Below, piece by piece: positions 19,171 through 28,171 of a DNA stretch of 64,000 nucleotides (position 1 is its first letter; each line of letters starts with the position of its first letter). The translations under genes and the position numbers were made by a program. This DNA is from Pseudomonas azadiae (GTDB lineage: Bacteria; Pseudomonadota; Gammaproteobacteria; Pseudomonadales; Pseudomonadaceae). The stretch is from positions 806,001 through 870,000 of the forward strand of contig NZ_JAHSTY010000002.1 of the NCBI RefSeq assembly GCF_019145355.1, given 5' to 3'. The notes under the pieces were generated by a model. It worked only from the letters and a program-made list of their open reading frames with translations. It had not been told where the DNA came from and did no database searches.

Positions 19171-21133
19171 TGGTCAACGCCTTAACCGGATCGAGCCGGG
19201 CAGCTTTACGGGCCGGCATGAAGCCGAATACGACGCCGGTGACCAGTGCACAACCAAATGCGCCCAGCACCGCCACCAGGGAAAACTGTACCGCCACTTC
19301 TGCCAGCACCAGCACGCCGCCCACCAGCAGGGCCAGGGCGATACCGCACAGGCCGCCGACCACCGAGAGCATCACCGCTTCCGTCAGGAATTGGCGCAGG
19401 ATGTCGCGCTGGCGCGCGCCGGTGGCCATGCGGATGCCGATTTCACGGGTCCGTTCGCGCACGGTCATCAGCATGATATTCATCACGCCGATACCGCCCA
19501 CCAACAGGGAAATCGCCGCAATCGAACCGAGCATCAACGACAGCGTGTTCTGCGTGCGCGCTTCGGCCTGGATCATCGCCGCGTTGTTGGTCAGTTCGTA
19601 ATCGCGCTTACCGTTGTGCAGCCTCTGCATAAGCTGGTCGATGGCCAGCTCCGCCTCGCGGACCTTGCGCGCATCGGCCGCCGCGATCACCACGTATTCG
19701 GGGTTGTAGCTGCCGAACAGGCGCACGCTGGCGGCGGTGTAGGGGATGGCTATGCGGTCGTCGCTGTCTTTGTTGCCGGAACTGGCGCCTTTTTCCGCCA
19801 GCACGCCGATCACCTGGAACGGCACGTTCTCGATCAGGATGTACTGGCCGATGGGGTCGACTTCGCCCTTGAACAGCTTCTCGCGCACCCGATGCCCGAT
19901 CACCGCCACGGTGGCAGCGGCGCGCTCGTCCTCGGCGGTGAAGTAATTGCCCTCGACCACCGGCCAGTTGAAAATCTGCGGGAAGTTGGTGTCATTGCCG
20001 CCCACGTACGCCATGTAGTCGACATTGCCGAACCGCACCCCGGCCTCGCTGCCGTTGACCGGCATGATGCGCTGCACCTGGGGCAGCGCCGCCAGTGCGT
20101 GAACGTCCTCAAGGGTGACGATACCCAGCGGCGTTCGCGGGTTGGGCGACGAGCCGCTCAGGTAGATGATGTTGGAACCGAAGGCGCCCATCTGCGCCAT
20201 GACCTGGCGCTTGCTGCCTTCGCCTACCGCCAGCATCACCACCACCGACGCCACGCCGATAATGATGCCCAGCAGGGTCAGCGCGGTGCGGAAGCGATTG
20301 ATCCACATCACGCGCCAGGCCGCCTGTACCGCGTCCACCAGTTCGGCTTTCCACGCGCCGTTGTGCTCGGCGCCGTCGGCCAGGCGTTGACGCAGGTCCA
20401 CGGCTTGCAGGGCACCGTTCGCCAATGCCGGTGCGACGTCGCTGCCATCGGCCGAGTCGCTGATGATCAAGCCGTCGCGAATCTCGATGATGCGGTTGGC
20501 CCGCGCTGCCACTTCGCGGTCGTGGGTGATCAGGATCACCACGTGGCCCTGGCCGGCCAGTTCGTCCAGCAAGCTCATGACCTCGGCGCCGCTGTGGCTG
20601 TCGAGGGCGCCGGTGGGTTCGTCGGCCAGGATGATGTGGCCGCCGTTCATCAACGCGCGCGCGATGGACACCCGCTGCTGCTGGCCACCGGAAAGCTGGT
20701 GCGGACGGTTGCCGGTACGGTCGGCCAGGCCAAGGCGCGTGAGCAGGGCGCTGGCGCGGGTGTGGCGCTCGGCGGCGCTGATACCGGCATAGATCGCCGG
20801 CATTTCGACGTTTTCCTGGGCCGACCCCGAGGGGATCAGGTGGTAGCCCTGGAACACAAAGCCGAAGGCTTCGCGGCGCAGCCAGGCCAGTTCGTCGCTG
20901 TCCAGATGGGCGACGTTTTCCCCGGCGAACAGGTAGTCGCCCATGCTGGGGCGGTCGAGGCAGCCGAGGATATTCATCAAGGTCGACTTGCCCGAGCCCG
21001 AGGCCCCGACGATGGCGACAAATTCCCCGGCATGAATCGACAGGTCGATGCCGCGCAAGACGTCAACCTGCGGGCTATCGCCGCCGCCGTAGGACTTGCG
21101 GATGTTCTTGAGTTCGATCAGGGGCGTGGTCAC
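19163..21133 (-). CDS. pvdT: PvdT, MacB-type ABC transporter of the pyoverdine pump
   Basis: A 656-aa fusion of ATPase and permease. The ATPase half has Walker [10 protein letters not shown], the signature LSGGQQQR and Walker [13 protein letters not shown] membrane helix follows ([22 protein letters not shown]), then a large periplasmic domain and three C-terminal helices, the MacB layout. It sits directly against pvdR (stop and start adjacent) and overlaps opmQ. The context with pvdA and an FpvI-type sigma factor decides PvdT over generic MacB. Confidence 0.9.
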   Translation of the reverse strand: MTTPLIELKNIRKSYGGGDSPQVDVLRGIDLSIHAGEFVAIVGASGSGKSTLMNILGCLDRPSMGDYLFAGENVAHLDSDELAWLRREAFGFVFQGYHLIPSGSAQENVEMPAIYAGISAAERHTRASALLTRLGLADRTGNRPHQLSGGQQQRVSIARALMNGGHIILADEPTGALDSHSGAEVMSLLDELAGQGHVVILITHDREVAARANRIIEIRDGLIISDSADGSDVAPALANGALQAVDLRQRLADGAEHNGAWKAELVDAVQAAWRVMWINRFRTALTLLGIIIGVASVVVMLAVGEGSKRQVMAQMGAFGSNIIYLSGSSPNPRTPLGIVTLEDVHALAALPQVQRIMPVNGSEAGVRFGNVDYMAYVGGNDTNFPQIFNWPVVEGNYFTAEDERAAATVAVIGHRVREKLFKGEVDPIGQYILIENVPFQVIGVLAEKGASSGNKDSDDRIAIPYTAASVRLFGSYNPEYVVIAAADARKVREAELAIDQLMQRLHNGKRDYELTNNAAMIQAEARTQNTLSLMLGSIAAISLLVGGIGVMNIMLMTVRERTREIGIRMATGARQRDILRQFLTEAVMLSVVGGLCGIALALLVGGVLVLAEVAVQFSLVAVLGAFGCALVTGVVFGFMPARKAARLDPVKALTSE

Positions 21134-22303
21134 TCAACCCCCGCTGCCGTCGGCCGGGCCGATCAGCAGTTGATCGCCTTCGTCCAGGCCCTTGAGCACC
21201 TGAACGCGCAGGCGGTCGCTGATGCCCAGTTGCACGTGACGTTCTTCGATACGGCCGTTTTTCAACACGACCCGCGCGATCTGCCGATCGGCGCTGGAAG
21301 TGCCCTGCAACGCGGCAACGGGGGCGGTGAGGGCGTCCTTGACCTGGCTGGCGACGAAAAACACCTGGGTGGTCATTTCGGCCATCAGCGCGTTGTCGCT
21401 GTTGTCCACGTCCAGCAGCACGGTGTACAGCACCACGCGGCCACTGCCGCTTTTACTGGAACTGTTGGGGCTGCCGCTGCCCTGGGTTTCATTCAACGGC
21501 TTGGGCGGGATCGGCAAAATCTGCCGCACGGTGCTGGTCCAGCGGCGGTTGCCGCCGCTGAGGGTGGTGAAATACGCAGTCATGCCGGGTTTGACGTGGC
21601 CGATATCGGCTTCCGAGACTTCAGCCCACACGGTCATCGGCGACAATTTGGCGATGCGCAGGATCAGCGGCGTCTGCTGCTGCGCGTTGAGGGTCTGGCC
21701 GACCCGTGCATCCACCGCCACGACGGTGCCGGCCATGGGCGCGTAGATGCGCGTGTAGCCCAGTTCCGCTTCGTCGCTGCGCAGGCTGGCCCGGGCCTGG
21801 CGGATCTGGGCCTGGTACATGTCGATCCGGGCCTGGGTGGCCTTGAGTTCCGCGCTGGCGGTTTGTACGTCTTCTTCACGGGTGGCGTTACCGGCGGCCA
21901 AGCGTTGCTGGCGCTGGTATTTCTGGCGCGCCAGCTCGTGCTGGGCCTTCTGCTCCTGCAACTGGGCGTTGAGGTTTTCGATGGCGTAGCGGCTGGCGTC
22001 GAGCTTGGCCTGTTGCGTGGACGGGTCGATCTCCACCAGCAGCTGGCCTTCCTGGACCTGATCGCCAGCCTCGACGTGGATCTTGCGGATCTGCCCGGAT
22101 GCCTGGGCGCCCACGTCCACGTAGCGCCGCGGTTGCAGGGTGCCCAGGGCGGTCACGCTGTTTTCGATATTGCCGCGGCTGACGGTCACGGTGGTGAGCG
22201 CGTCACGCCCCGGCGGCAGCACCTGCCAGGCCGCGATGGCAATGATGGGGAGCAGGCACGCGATAGCCAGCAAGGCGCGTCGGGCAGGTCGAGGGCGTTT
22301 CAT
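21134..22303 (-). CDS. pvdR: PvdR, periplasmic adaptor of the pyoverdine pump
   Basis: A 389-aa membrane-fusion protein with one N-terminal helix (ALLAIACLLPIIAIAAW), a lipoyl half-motif (ASGQIRKIHVEAGDQVQEGQLL), a long coiled-coil hairpin and a beta-barrel. A longer frame begins at 22354, but the PvdS-type promoter ends at 22359, which would put that start at or before the transcription start. The ATG at 22303, with GGAA eight bases upstream, is therefore the likely start. It joins PvdT to OpmQ. Confidence 0.9.
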   Translation of the reverse strand: MKRPRPARRALLAIACLLPIIAIAAWQVLPPGRDALTTVTVSRGNIENSVTALGTLQPRRYVDVGAQASGQIRKIHVEAGDQVQEGQLLVEIDPSTQQAKLDASRYAIENLNAQLQEQKAQHELARQKYQRQQRLAAGNATREEDVQTASAELKATQARIDMYQAQIRQARASLRSDEAELGYTRIYAPMAGTVVAVDARVGQTLNAQQQTPLILRIAKLSPMTVWAEVSEADIGHVKPGMTAYFTTLSGGNRRWTSTVRQILPIPPKPLNETQGSGSPNSSSKSGSGRVVLYTVLLDVDNSDNALMAEMTTQVFFVASQVKDALTAPVAALQGTSSADRQIARVVLKNGRIEERHVQLGISDRLRVQVLKGLDEGDQLLIGPADGSGG

Positions 22304-22358
22304 GCTTGGGTTCCAGCCAGGAAAGTTCGGACCGCAGTTGCGGGGAGCTGACAAGTAA

Positions 22359-22382
22359 ACGAGGGCAATGCGCCTAAATTTA
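22359..22382 (-). promoter_or_regulatory. Iron-starvation (PvdS) box of pvdR-pvdT-opmQ
   Basis: On the minus strand TAAAT and CGT are separated by exactly 16 bases, the core of the published iron-starvation box read by the sigma factor PvdS. The -35 element sits in the palindrome CGCCTAAATTTAGGCG (22371-22386). Confidence 0.88.
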
Positions 22383-22457
22383 GGCGGTTACACAAGCGGT
22401 TACAGCTCCCTTGAAGAAAAATAATTGTCCATTGCTGCAAGTGTGCTTAAAAGTAGA

Positions 22458-22472
22458 TGAGAATTACTATAA
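22458..22472 (+). promoter_or_regulatory. Candidate Fur box of the FpvI-type sigma gene
   Basis: TGAGAATTACTATAA matches the Fur half-site pattern TGATAATnATTATCA at 11 of 14 fixed positions. It lies about 87 bases before the sigma factor start, in an AT-rich spacer. Confidence 0.5.
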
Positions 22473-22558
22473 ATTGCACGTACCCAATCTGCCATTACTT
22501 ACACGCTGCCTTCTTTCGCACTCAAGGGCCTAATGCCGCCACCCGGCGGTCGGGAGTC

Positions 22559-23041
22559 ATGTTGGAAAACTACTATCGCGAGCTGGTGTGTTTCCTCAAC
22601 GCCAAGCTGGGCAACCGCCAGGTGGCCGAAGATGTGGTGCATGACGCTTATGTCCGGGTGCTGGAACGTTCCAGCCAGGTCCCCATCGAACAACCCCGCG
22701 CCTTTTTGTACCGCACCGCCCTCAACCTGGTGATCGACGGTCACCGCCGCAACGCCTTGCGCCAGGTCGAGCCGCTGGATGTGCTGGACGCCGAAGAGCG
22801 CTTCGCCACCTGCTCGCCGCACACCCAGCACGACCATGGCCAGCGCCTGGAACTGCTCGAGCGCGCCTTGGCCGAGCTGTCGCCGGCGTGTCGCGACAGT
22901 TTCCTGTTGCGCAAACTCGAGGGCCTGACCCACCTGCAGATCGCGCAACGCCTGTGTATTTCCCGCGCCTTGGTGGAAAAACACATCGTCAACGCCATGA
23001 AGCACTGCCGGGTGCGCATGCGCGAGTGGGAAGCGTACTGA
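22559..23041 (+). CDS. fpvI: FpvI-type ECF sigma factor
   Basis: A 160-aa ECF sigma factor with region 2 (FLNAKLGNRQVAEDVVHDAYVRVLERS) and region 4 (LRKLEGLTHLQIAQRLCISRALVEKHI). It is of the FecI/FpvI kind, not PvdS. Its place between pvdA and pvdR matches fpvI of P. aeruginosa, where it drives the ferripyoverdine receptor gene. The ATG has GGGAG only two bases upstream, so the start is not certain. The anti-sigma gene fpvR, which follows fpvI in P. aeruginosa, is absent from this interval. Confidence 0.82.
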   Translation: MLENYYRELVCFLNAKLGNRQVAEDVVHDAYVRVLERSSQVPIEQPRAFLYRTALNLVIDGHRRNALRQVEPLDVLDAEERFATCSPHTQHDHGQRLELLERALAELSPACRDSFLLRKLEGLTHLQIAQRLCISRALVEKHIVNAMKHCRVRMREWEAY

Positions 23042-23053
23042 CCCGCTGTTAGT

Positions 23054-23077
23054 TAAATTTTATTTCACTGTCCTCGT
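23054..23077 (+). promoter_or_regulatory. Iron-starvation (PvdS) box of pvdA
   Basis: TAAAT, 16 bases, CGT: an exact core match to the PvdS promoter. It lies 84 bases before the pvdA start and just past the sigma factor stop. Confidence 0.9.
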
Positions 23078-23160
23078 TTCCTATCAACACATGACCTGTT
23101 GTGCAGGTCTTGAAGGTATTCCCGCCCCACCGCCAAGGGGCTTATCCAGAGGACACTGGA

Positions 23161-24498
23161 ATGACACAGGCAATTGCTTCGCCCGCGGTTCACGACCTGA
23201 TCGGTATCGGTTTCGGCCCTTCGAACCTGGCGCTGGCCATCGCCCTGCAGGAGCGCGAAAAGGCCCAGGGCAAACTGGACGTGCTGTTTCTCGACAAACA
23301 GGCCGACTACCGCTGGCACGGCAATACCCTGGTGACCCAGAGCGAACTGCAGATTTCGTTCCTCAAGGACCTGGTGACCCTGCGCAACCCCACCAGCCCG
23401 TACTCCTTCGTCAATTACCTCAAGGCCCATGACCGCCTGGTGGACTTCATCAACCTGGGCACCTTCTACCCGTGCCGCATGGAGTACAACGACTACCTGC
23501 GCTGGGTGGCGGGGCAGTTCCAGGCCCAGGCGCGCTATGGCGAGGAAGTGCTGGCCATCGAGCCGATCCTGCATCAGCAGCAGGTTGAAGCGCTGCGCGT
23601 GATTTCCCGCGATGCGCTGGGCGAGCAGCATGTGCGCACCACCCGTTCGGTGGTCGTCAGCGCCGGCGGCACGCCGCGCATTCCCGAGGCGTTCAAGGCG
23701 CTCAAGGGTGACAACCGGGTGTTCCACCATTCGCAATACCTGGAGCGCCTGGCCTCGCAGCCGTGTGTCGAGGGCAAGGCCATGCGCATTGCCATCATCG
23801 GCGGCGGCCAGAGCGCGGCCGAGGCCTTTATCGACCTCAACGACAGCTTCCCCTCGGTGCAGGTCGACATGATCCTGCGCGGCTCGGCGCTCAAGCCCGC
23901 CGATGACAGCCCGTTCGTCAACGAAGTGTTCTCGCCGGCCTTTACCGACCTGGTGTTCCAGCAGGAGGGGGCCGAGCGCGAGCGCCTGGTCGCCGAGTAC
24001 CAGAACACCAACTATTCGGTGGTGGACCTGGACCTGATCGAGCGTATCTACGGCATTTTCTACCGCCAGAAAGTCTCCGGCATCGCCCGCCAGGCGTTCC
24101 GCACCATGACCGTGGTCGAAAAGGCCACCGCCGGCCCGCTGGGCATCGAACTGGCGCTGCGCAACAACGCCAGCGGCGAAACCAGCGTCAATCACTATGA
24201 TGCGGTGATCCTGGCAACCGGCTACGAGCGCCAGACGCACCGCGCCTTGCTGGCGCCGCTGGAGGCCTACCTGGGCGACTTCGAAGTGGCGCGGGACTAC
24301 CGCATCGTCACCGATGAGCGTTGCAACGCCGGCATCTACATCCAAGGGTTCAGCCAGGCCAGCCACGGCTTGAGCGATACCTTGCTGTCGGTGCTGCCGA
24401 TCCGCGCGGATGAAATTGCGGCGTCGTTGTATGCACTGGACCGTGGGCGTGGCCAGGGCCGCTCGGTGCAGGACTTGTTACTGGCTACCGCGAGCTGA
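23161..24498 (+). CDS. pvdA: PvdA, L-ornithine N5-monooxygenase
   Basis: A 445-aa FAD/NADPH enzyme that hydroxylates the side-chain nitrogen of ornithine, the first step to the hydroxamate ligands of pyoverdine. Seen: FAD motif GIGFGPSNLALAIAL near residue 16, NADPH motif IIGGGQSAAEAF near 218, and the C-terminal ATGYERQ motif. ATG 23161 follows GAGGAC; the open frame from 23101 lies in the leader. It is directly controlled by the iron-starvation box upstream. The peptide synthetase genes are not in this window. Confidence 0.95.
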   Translation: MTQAIASPAVHDLIGIGFGPSNLALAIALQEREKAQGKLDVLFLDKQADYRWHGNTLVTQSELQISFLKDLVTLRNPTSPYSFVNYLKAHDRLVDFINLGTFYPCRMEYNDYLRWVAGQFQAQARYGEEVLAIEPILHQQQVEALRVISRDALGEQHVRTTRSVVVSAGGTPRIPEAFKALKGDNRVFHHSQYLERLASQPCVEGKAMRIAIIGGGQSAAEAFIDLNDSFPSVQVDMILRGSALKPADDSPFVNEVFSPAFTDLVFQQEGAERERLVAEYQNTNYSVVDLDLIERIYGIFYRQKVSGIARQAFRTMTVVEKATAGPLGIELALRNNASGETSVNHYDAVILATGYERQTHRALLAPLEAYLGDFEVARDYRIVTDERCNAGIYIQGFSQASHGLSDTLLSVLPIRADEIAASLYALDRGRGQGRSVQDLLLATAS

Positions 24499-24531
24499 CC
24501 AGCTGCGCTTGTGAGCAGGAGGGTTGGCTGA

Positions 24532-24551
24532 TACTGTACAAAAAACCAGTA
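24532..24551. promoter_or_regulatory. LexA (SOS) box-like operator
   Basis: TACTGT, eight A-rich bases, CCAGTA: the geometry of the LexA box with one mismatch from the perfect palindrome. It is framed by GATACTG/CAGTATC and lies 13 bases before the start codon of the radical SAM gene, where bound LexA would block transcription. Confidence 0.65.
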
Positions 24552-24564
24552 TCGGTAGCCCGCC

Positions 24565-25785
24565 ATGCAGTTGATCGAAAAACTCAGCATCCTCGCCGAC
24601 GCCGCCAAGTACGACGCCTCGTGCGCCAGCAGTGGCGCGCCCAAGCGCAGCTCCGAGGGCAAGGCGGGGCTGGGTTCCACCGATGGCATGGGCATCTGCC
24701 ACAGCTACACGCCGGACGGGCGCTGCGTGTCGTTGCTCAAGGTGCTGCTCACCAACTTCTGTCTGTACGACTGCCAATACTGCGTCAACCGCCGTTCCAG
24801 CGACGTGCCCCGCGCGCGTTTCAGCCCGGAGGAGGTGGTTACCCTGACCCTGGATTTCTACCGGCGCAATTGCGTCAGCGGGCTGTTTCTCAGCTCCGGC
24901 ATCATCCGTTCGTCCGACTACACCATGGAGCAGTTGGTGCGGGTCGCCAAACTGTTGCGCGAAGAACATGACTTTCGCGGTTACATCCACCTCAAGACCA
25001 TTCCCGACGCGGACCCGGCGCTGATCGCCGAAGCCGGGCGTTATGCCGACCGCCTGAGCGTGAACATCGAACTGCCCACCGAGGCCAGCCTGCAGACCCT
25101 GGCGCCGGAAAAACAGATCGTCTCGATCAAGCAGGCCATGCAGACCATCTACACCGGCGAGCAAACCGTGCTCAACGAACCCCGCGCGCCGCGTTTCGCG
25201 CCGGCCGGGCAGAGCACGCAGATGATCGTCGGCGCCGACGACACCGACGACAGCACCATCCTCCATGGTGCCGAGGCGTTGTACGGCAACTTCAAGCTGC
25301 GTCGCGTGTATTACTCGGCGTTCAGTCCCATCCCCAACAGTCCGAAGAGCGTTCCCCTGGCGGCACCGCCGCTGATGCGCGAGCACCGCTTGTACCAGGC
25401 CGACTTCCTGTTGCGCAGCTACGGCTTCAGTGCCAACGAACTGTTCAAAGGCCCCGGCCACCTGGCCCTGGATATCGACCCCAAGTTGGCCTGGGCCCTG
25501 GAACACCGGGAGGTGTTCCCCCTGGACCTGAACCGCGCCGAGGCGACCTTGATCGCACGCATTCCGGGCATTGGCCTGCGCACCACCCAGCGCCTGGTGG
25601 ACCTGCGCCGTGAACGCAAGATCCGTTTCGAAGACCTGGCACGCATGCGTTGCGTACTGGCCAAGGCCAAGCCGTTCTTCATCACCAGTGACTACCACCC
25701 GCAACAGGCCGAAAGCACCAGCGTATTGCTGCGCGAGCAGCTGCGCGACCGCCCGGCGCCGCAGCAGATGGGGTTGTGGGGATGA
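24565..25785 (+). CDS. DNA modification/repair radical SAM protein (TIGR03916-like)
   Basis: A 406-aa radical SAM protein. The cluster motif is C-x3-C-x2-C (Cys66, 70, 73; CLYDCQYC). The C-terminal part contains a helix-hairpin-helix (ARIPGIGLRTTQRLVDLR, about 332-349), which usually binds DNA backbone. This combination is the family annotated as putative DNA modification/repair radical SAM proteins. The stop overlaps the start of the DUF4130 gene (ATGA), a pairing seen in many genomes. The LexA-like box in front supports a DNA-damage role. The reaction is not known to me. Confidence 0.87.
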   Translation: MQLIEKLSILADAAKYDASCASSGAPKRSSEGKAGLGSTDGMGICHSYTPDGRCVSLLKVLLTNFCLYDCQYCVNRRSSDVPRARFSPEEVVTLTLDFYRRNCVSGLFLSSGIIRSSDYTMEQLVRVAKLLREEHDFRGYIHLKTIPDADPALIAEAGRYADRLSVNIELPTEASLQTLAPEKQIVSIKQAMQTIYTGEQTVLNEPRAPRFAPAGQSTQMIVGADDTDDSTILHGAEALYGNFKLRRVYYSAFSPIPNSPKSVPLAAPPLMREHRLYQADFLLRSYGFSANELFKGPGHLALDIDPKLAWALEHREVFPLDLNRAEATLIARIPGIGLRTTQRLVDLRRERKIRFEDLARMRCVLAKAKPFFITSDYHPQQAESTSVLLREQLRDRPAPQQMGLWG

Positions 25786-26612
25786 TCAGCCTGGAATGCG
25801 CCAACCTGTTCAGCACCTGGCGCGAGCAGGCGCGCTGGTTGCTCAGTCATCAGGTCGACCCCAGCCAGGTGAGCTGGGGTGAAGCTGAAGTGGCCGATCT
25901 GTTTGCCACCGACCAGCCCGTTCCGCAAGGGCTGGGGCCGTTCCAGACGCGGGTGCCCAAGGCCTTGCTGGAACTGCTGGAATCGGCCGCCTGTTACCAC
26001 GGCGACCAGCGCTGGAGCCTGTTGTATGAAGTGCTGTGGCGCGTCAGCCATGGCGACCGCACGGCGATGCTGGCGGGCGACAAGCTGGGCAGTGAGTTGC
26101 AACGGCGGATCAAGCAGGTCAGTCGTGAAGCGCACCACCTGCATGCGTTTGTGCGCTTTATCGCCCTCCCTGCGGATGCGGGCCCCGAGTTGCCGGAATA
26201 CGTGGCTTGGCACGAACCGGCGCACGACATCCTGAAATCCGCCAGCCAGCATTTTGTCGGGCGCATGGGGCGTCATCGCTGGATGATCGCCACGCCGCTG
26301 GACGGGGTGTATTACGACGGAGAGCAGCTTATCCACCAACGCGCGTGCCCCGAGGCATGGCGGCAACTGGCGCAGAATGTCGAGGACCCACACAGTGCGA
26401 TGTGGCTGACCTATTACAGCCACATCTTCAACCCGGCGCGGTTGAACCCCAAGGTGATGGAGGGACACCTGCCGAGCCGCTTCTGGAAGAACCTGCCGGA
26501 GGGCAAGTTGATCCCGGGCTTGATCAGTGAAGCGCGCACGGGGAAGCAGAAGGACGGCCAGGCAAAACTGATTGGCGCCCGGCCCGGAAAGAAAATCCCA
26601 AGCCCCTTGTAG
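25782..26612 (+). CDS. DUF4130 protein, partner of the radical SAM protein (TIGR03915-like)
   Basis: A 276-aa soluble protein. The core LLYEVLWRVSHGD...HHLHAFVRF...WHEPAHDIL...HFVGRM is that of DUF4130. In actinobacteria this domain is often fused to or next to UdgX-type uracil-DNA glycosylases; here it stands alone. ATG 25782 overlaps the radical SAM stop by four bases, so translation is coupled. A GTG/ATG two codons earlier is possible. The stop codon lies at the edge of a REPIN (26608). Confidence 0.85.
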   Translation: MISLECANLFSTWREQARWLLSHQVDPSQVSWGEAEVADLFATDQPVPQGLGPFQTRVPKALLELLESAACYHGDQRWSLLYEVLWRVSHGDRTAMLAGDKLGSELQRRIKQVSREAHHLHAFVRFIALPADAGPELPEYVAWHEPAHDILKSASQHFVGRMGRHRWMIATPLDGVYYDGEQLIHQRACPEAWRQLAQNVEDPHSAMWLTYYSHIFNPARLNPKVMEGHLPSRFWKNLPEGKLIPGLISEARTGKQKDGQAKLIGARPGKKIPSPL

Positions 26613-26740
26613 TGAGCGGGCTTGTCCCGCGCTGGGTGGCGAAGCCGCCCCAACAAAGACACCTCCAGATTCCAGTTAAACCGAATCGCCTGGTTTGGGG
26701 CGGCTCCGCCACCCAGCGCGGGACAAGCCCGCTCACTACA
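26608..26740. repeat. REPIN, GTGAGCGGGCTTG class
   Basis: Arms TGTAGTGAGCGGGCTTGTCC and complement, with a second inner pair (GGGTGGCGAAGCCGCCCC-like). A third REP class, shared with 62482. It begins on the stop codon of the DUF4130 gene. Confidence 0.9.
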
Positions 26741-26758
26741 CAAGGCAATCAGGGTAAG

Positions 26759-28171
26759 TCAGCGCCGCCAACCGCCACCCAAGGCAGTCACCAACCCCAC
26801 GCTGGCCTGCAACTGGCGCGTCTGCACAGCCTGCAATGTCCGCTGTGCCTGCAGCGCCGCTGTCTGCGCGGTCACCACATCCAGGTAACTCACCGCGCCG
26901 GCTTGATAGCTGTTCATCGCCAGTGACTGCGTGTGCTGCGCGGCATCCGCCGCCGCCTGTTCATCCTGCGCTTGCTGCTGCAAGTCCCGCAGTTGCGCCA
27001 GGTTGTCTTCCACCTCGCGCACCGCTTTGAGTACCTGGCTACGGTAGTGCGCCGAGGCTTCTTCAAACTCGGCGTGGGCTTGGCGTTCATTGGCGCTCAG
27101 CCGGCCGCCATTAAAGACCGGCATGTTGACCAGCGGCCCCAGCGCCCAGTAGCGATTGCTCGCCGACAACAGGTTGCCGACACCTTGCGTCTGCCCGCCG
27201 ATCAGCCCGGTCAGGCTGAAATCCGGATACCACGCCGCCTTGGCCACGCCGATATTGGCATTGGCGGCAAACACCCGCCGCTCCGCCGCCGCGATGTCCG
27301 GGCGTCGTTGCAGCAGGTGGCTTGGCAATTGCGCAGGAATTCCCGGCAGGTGCATCAACCCTTGGCTCGGCGGCAATGTGAAATCACTGGCGGCCACCCC
27401 CACCAGTTCGCCAATGGCATGTTCGGTCAGGTTGCGCTGGCCGCGAACCTCATCCCATTGCGCCTTGGCCTGGGCCCATTGGTTTTGCGCACGGGTGAGG
27501 TCCAGCTCCGAAGCAATCTGGCCCTCATAGCGGCTGCGGGTCAGTTGCAGCGCCTGGCTGAAATCCTCCAACGAAGTGTTGAGGATCTGCGCCTGTGCGT
27601 CCAGACCATTGAGCTGCACATACAAGGTTGCCAACTGATGCTGCAGGCTCAAGCGCGCAGCGGCCAAGTCATCGCCAGACGCTTGCGCCTGGGCGTCGCC
27701 GGCGGCCACCTGGTTGCGGACTTTGCCCCACAGGTCGAGGTCGTAGCTCAGCGAAAAACCTGCTGTGTCGCTGTTGTACACGGACGGTTGCGTATTCCCA
27801 CGCAGTGGCCGTGAGTCCGATTGCCGCTGGCGCAAGGGCTGCGCGCTGGCGGTGATCTGCGGGAACAACCCGGCCCGCAATTGGCTGGCGTACGCCTGGG
27901 ACGCATCGAAATGCGCCAGTGCCGCTGCGAGGTCCGGGTTGGCCTTGAGCAGACGCTGCTGCAGGTCGTCCAGGCGCGGGTCGTTGTAGAGTTTCCACCA
28001 TTCGGGCGCCCGTTCGTCGCACGGTTGTGCGCTGTGCCAAGGGCCGTCTTCGGTCTGTTCGCGGTAGTGGGTTGGCAGGTCCACCGTCGGCGCCTTGTAA
28101 GCGGGCGCCAGTGAGCAGCCTTGCAACGCCAGCAGCATCAAGGCTGCGATGGGTTTAAGCCGCGGGCGCAT
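26759..28171 (-). CDS. NodT-family outer-membrane channel of an RND pump
   Basis: A 470-aa lipoprotein (LQGC, Cys19) with two outer-membrane factor repeats, the third gene of an RND efflux operon. ATG 28171 has GGAGG upstream and overlaps the adaptor gene by 17 bases. It would give the exit duct across the outer membrane for the pump encoded by the two genes before it. Confidence 0.9.
   Translation of the reverse strand: MRPRLKPIAALMLLALQGCSLAPAYKAPTVDLPTHYREQTEDGPWHSAQPCDERAPEWWKLYNDPRLDDLQQRLLKANPDLAAALAHFDASQAYASQLRAGLFPQITASAQPLRQRQSDSRPLRGNTQPSVYNSDTAGFSLSYDLDLWGKVRNQVAAGDAQAQASGDDLAAARLSLQHQLATLYVQLNGLDAQAQILNTSLEDFSQALQLTRSRYEGQIASELDLTRAQNQWAQAKAQWDEVRGQRNLTEHAIGELVGVAASDFTLPPSQGLMHLPGIPAQLPSHLLQRRPDIAAAERRVFAANANIGVAKAAWYPDFSLTGLIGGQTQGVGNLLSASNRYWALGPLVNMPVFNGGRLSANERQAHAEFEEASAHYRSQVLKAVREVEDNLAQLRDLQQQAQDEQAAADAAQHTQSLAMNSYQAGAVSYLDVVTAQTAALQAQRTLQAVQTRQLQASVGLVTALGGGWRR

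Noticed and set aside
18767..22351. A 1194-codon open frame on the plus strand
   Set aside because: It is the complement of opmQ, pvdT and pvdR. Its translation is rich in His, Gln and Arg with no domain, as expected for antisense of GC-rich genes.
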